From positions 1-6,893 of the forward strand of contig JADGDL010000060.1 in NCBI GenBank assembly GCA_016744875.1: a stretch of DNA of 6,893 nt, in the 5' to 3' direction. Positions within the stretch are counted from its first letter, which is position 1; every line of letters begins with the position of its first letter. This document shows positions 5,868 to 6,893 of this stretch, piece after piece. Made by a program: the position numbers and the translations under genes. Source of the stretch: Sulfurovum sp. (GTDB lineage Bacteria; Campylobacterota; Campylobacteria; Campylobacterales; Sulfurovaceae). Below the pieces are notes generated by a model. It was not told the DNA's origin and searched no databases. It saw only the letters and a program-made list of their open reading frames with translations.

Positions 5868-6146
5868 ATGCAACAAACTTTTAAAGTTCTAAATGTAAAA
5901 TGTACAGGATGTGCCTCAACACTTAAAGGTAAGCTCTATGATAAGTTTGGTGAGGTTGAAGTAAATCTTGATGTAGAACCAAGAGAGATCACTCTAGATA
6001 TAGAGCATGATAAGATAGAAGCTTTGGGAAATGAACTTAAAAAACTTGGTTATCCTTTGGCCTCTGAAAAAATGGGCTTTGTTGATAGTACTTCTGTAAA
6101 AGCTAAGAGTTATGTATCTTGTGCCATAGGAAAAATGAACCAATAA
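5868..6146 (+). CDS. Small heavy-metal-associated (HMA) domain protein with KCTGC motif
   Basis: 92 aa, predicted cytosolic, no signal peptide or membrane segment. Residues 3-70 fit the ferredoxin-like beta-alpha-beta-beta-alpha-beta fold of HMA domains: strand TFKVLNV, the metal-site motif KCTGC with Cys12 and Cys15, helix ASTLKGKLYDKF, strand GEVEVNLD, strand EITLDIE, then a helix with KIEALGNELKKLGYPL. Copper chaperones of the CopZ/Atx1 type usually have M-x-C-x-x-C; here the residue two before the first Cys is Val, so copper delivery is not assured. A tail of about 22 residues after the domain holds a third cysteine (Cys84). ATG 5868 is chosen for its ribosome binding site; an upstream in-frame TTG at 5778 would run through the sucCD terminator. 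No copper ATPase or metal regulator gene lies nearby, so the metal and partner are unknown. Confidence 0.8.
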   Translation: MQQTFKVLNVKCTGCASTLKGKLYDKFGEVEVNLDVEPREITLDIEHDKIEALGNELKKLGYPLASEKMGFVDSTSVKAKSYVSCAIGKMNQ

Positions 6147-6213
6147 TTTACTTATCATTGAACGTACATCATTTTACTTCTATAAATATAAATTTAAATA
6201 TTCACTATTTCTA

Positions 6214-6222
6214 TGCTATAAT
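6214..6222 (+). promoter_or_regulatory. rnpB promoter, extended -10
   Basis: TGCTATAAT is a perfect extended -10 element (TGnTATAAT), ending 5 nt before the predicted first base of RNase P RNA at about 6228. No clear -35 box is seen in the AT-rich sequence before it, which is typical of Campylobacterota housekeeping promoters. Confidence 0.87.
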
Positions 6223-6227
6223 TCGCG

Positions 6228-6569
6228 CAGGTGTAACAGGTAGTTGCTGGTGACATCATGTCACGAGAGGAAAGTCCGGGCTGCAAGTGAGACAGGACTC
6301 CATCTAACGGATGGCCAGAGTAATCTGAGGGCAAGTGCAACAGAAAGTAGGTAGCCACTTCGGTGGTCACAGTGAAAGGGTGGGGTAAGAGCCCACCAGT
6401 GCTTATGGTAACATAGGTAGCTAGGTAAACCCTGTTCGCAGCAAGAAGTATATGGTATAAGTCTCATAAGCTGTTAGATCAGCAACACATACTTCGCTTG
6501 AGCGTATTGGCAACAATGCGCCTAGATAAATAACTATCCACGACAAAACCCGGCTTATCGTTTCACCTG
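6228..6569 (+). ncRNA. rnpB: RNase P RNA, bacterial class A
   Basis: Catalytic RNA that removes 5' leaders from pre-tRNAs together with the RnpA protein. About 342 nt. The universal 5' core GAGGAAAGTCCGGGCT is at 6266-6281 and its 3' partner starts at AGATAAAT (6524) and runs through CTATCCACGAC and AAACCCGGCTTAT to 6557; together they form the P4 core. P1 pairs CAGGTG (6228-6233) with CACCTG (6564-6569), setting the ends. P3 is a short hairpin GTGACA/TGTCAC (6250-6255 / 6259-6264). P8 is CCATC-TAACG-GATGG (6300-6314) with the same loop as E. coli. The GTGCAACAGAAAGTA segment (6335-6349) and GTGAAAGGGTG (6372-6382) match conserved core regions. A class A P6 pseudoknot is supported by TGAGAC (6288-6293) pairing with GTCTCA (6461-6466). 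P15 is GAAGTAT (6445-6451) / ATACTTC (6489-6495). Exact mature ends are within a few bases. Confidence 0.96.
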
Positions 6570-6605
6570 ACTAATATTAATGAAGTTTTCGGACTTCAAT
6601 TAGTC
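6569..6605 (+). terminator. Hairpin at the 3' end of rnpB
   Basis: GACTAAT (6569-6575) pairs with ATTAGTC (6599-6605); inside, after a 5-nt bulge ATTAA, TGAAGT (6581-6586) pairs with ACTTCA (6593-6598). A T·G pair can extend this to a TTCG tetraloop (6588-6591). It starts at the last base of P1. No T-run follows (CAAAAGTCAATAAAAAAA), so it may mark the 3' processing boundary rather than act alone as terminator; the hairpin at 6679 can stop remaining transcripts. Confidence 0.5.
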
Positions 6606-6678
6606 CAAAAGTCAATAAAAAAATAATCCCAAATTCTTATTTATATTACTTAAATATCTTTATCTTAATGAGATGCTG

Positions 6679-6714
6679 AAAACCTTATAAAATAATATAT
6701 TTTATAAGGTTTTT
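6679..6714. terminator. Bidirectional intrinsic terminator between rnpB and the minus-strand gene
   Basis: A perfect 15-bp stem AAAACCTTATAAAAT (6679-6693) / ATTTTATAAGGTTTT (6699-6713) with loop AATAT. On the plus strand it ends in TTTTT (6710-6714); on the minus strand the copy also ends in TTTT. It lies 8 nt beyond the stop of the convergent minus-strand gene and serves both directions. The stretch 6606-6678 shows nothing else recognisable. Confidence 0.85.
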
Positions 6715-6722
6715 ATTAAGTC

Positions 6723-6893
6723 TTAAATACCATCTTTTATCAGCCATTTTTCTAGCTTAGGTCTGATGATACCCAAAAGTGCCAACAGTAATAATGCTAT
6801 GTTTAAGTTAAATATGAGATGGGCTAATGCAACGGCAATCCCCGCATCATTTGTCATACCAATTAAAAGTTTCGAAAATTCACCAAGAAATGG
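6723..6893 (-). CDS. C-terminal end of a membrane protein, possibly Na/Pi cotransporter family (cut by window edge)
   Basis: On the minus strand the frame is open from the window edge for 56 residues to a TAA at 6725-6723. The peptide begins PFLGEFSKLLIGMTNDAGIA, then has a hydrophobic stretch beginning AVALAHLIFNLNIALLLLAL and continuing through GII, long enough for one transmembrane helix, and ends in a basic tail RPKLEKWLIKDGI. The A-x-AHLIFNL pattern at the start of a helix resembles that of Na+/phosphate cotransporter-like proteins (Na_Pi_cotrans), but too little is visible to be firm; another polytopic transporter is possible. The coding frame ends in a clean stop followed by the shared terminator, which supports a real gene. 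It is convergent with rnpB and unrelated to the TCA genes. Confidence 0.62.
   Translation of the reverse strand, partial: PFLGEFSKLLIGMTNDAGIAVALAHLIFNLNIALLLLALLGIIRPKLEKWLIKDGI

Noticed and set aside
6261..6467. 68-codon minus-strand open frame
   Set aside because: Antisense to the conserved core of RNase P RNA; the open frame is incidental.
1..6893. CRISPR array, tRNA genes, insertion sequences, phage or defence genes
   Set aside because: No spaced direct repeats, cloverleaf-like segments, transposase motifs or terminal inverted repeats were seen on either strand; the window is ordinary housekeeping DNA.

Overview
The window looks like a central-carbon-metabolism locus of a Campylobacterota (former Epsilonproteobacteria) chemolithoautotroph, most like Sulfurovum or Sulfurimonas. 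This rests on protein resemblance, the AT-rich composition, TATAAT-type -10 boxes with poor -35 boxes, and the gene set. The genus is an inference; no marker gene here settles it.

Layout, left to right. Positions 1-1877 (+) hold a tight block: the 3' part of an LDH-like malate dehydrogenase (mdh), then the alpha and beta subunits of a two-chain iron-sulfur (class I) fumarase, each gap being 9 nt. A hairpin follows. A 205-nt spacer carries a clear -10 box and a possible iron-regulator site in front of fumC, an unrelated, cluster-free class II fumarase (2083-3480). A strong terminator closes fumC. A 224-nt spacer with a palindrome and a second -10 box leads to sucC (TTG start at 3705) and sucD, the two subunits of succinyl-CoA synthetase, ending in an 11-bp hairpin. 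Next come a 92-aa CxxC heavy-metal-associated-domain protein (5868-6146), the RNase P RNA gene rnpB with a textbook extended -10 promoter (6228-6569), and a long AT-rich bidirectional terminator. Last is the 3' end of a minus-strand membrane-protein gene, possibly of the Na/Pi cotransporter family (6723-6893).

How they work together: MDH interconverts oxaloacetate and malate, fumarase interconverts malate and fumarate, and SucCD interconverts succinate and succinyl-CoA. In the reductive TCA cycle used by autotrophic Campylobacterota, the gene order follows the order of the reactions; only the fumarate/succinate step (fumarate reductase) is missing here. The locus encodes two fumarases of different chemistry, one oxygen- and iron-sensitive and one robust, in separate transcription units.

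I see no mobile element, CRISPR array, tRNA, defence system or clearly new system. The interest lies in regulation and RNA detail: the fumarase pair, the sucC start overlapped by its own promoter, the sites upstream of fumC and sucC, and the L15 region of RNase P RNA.
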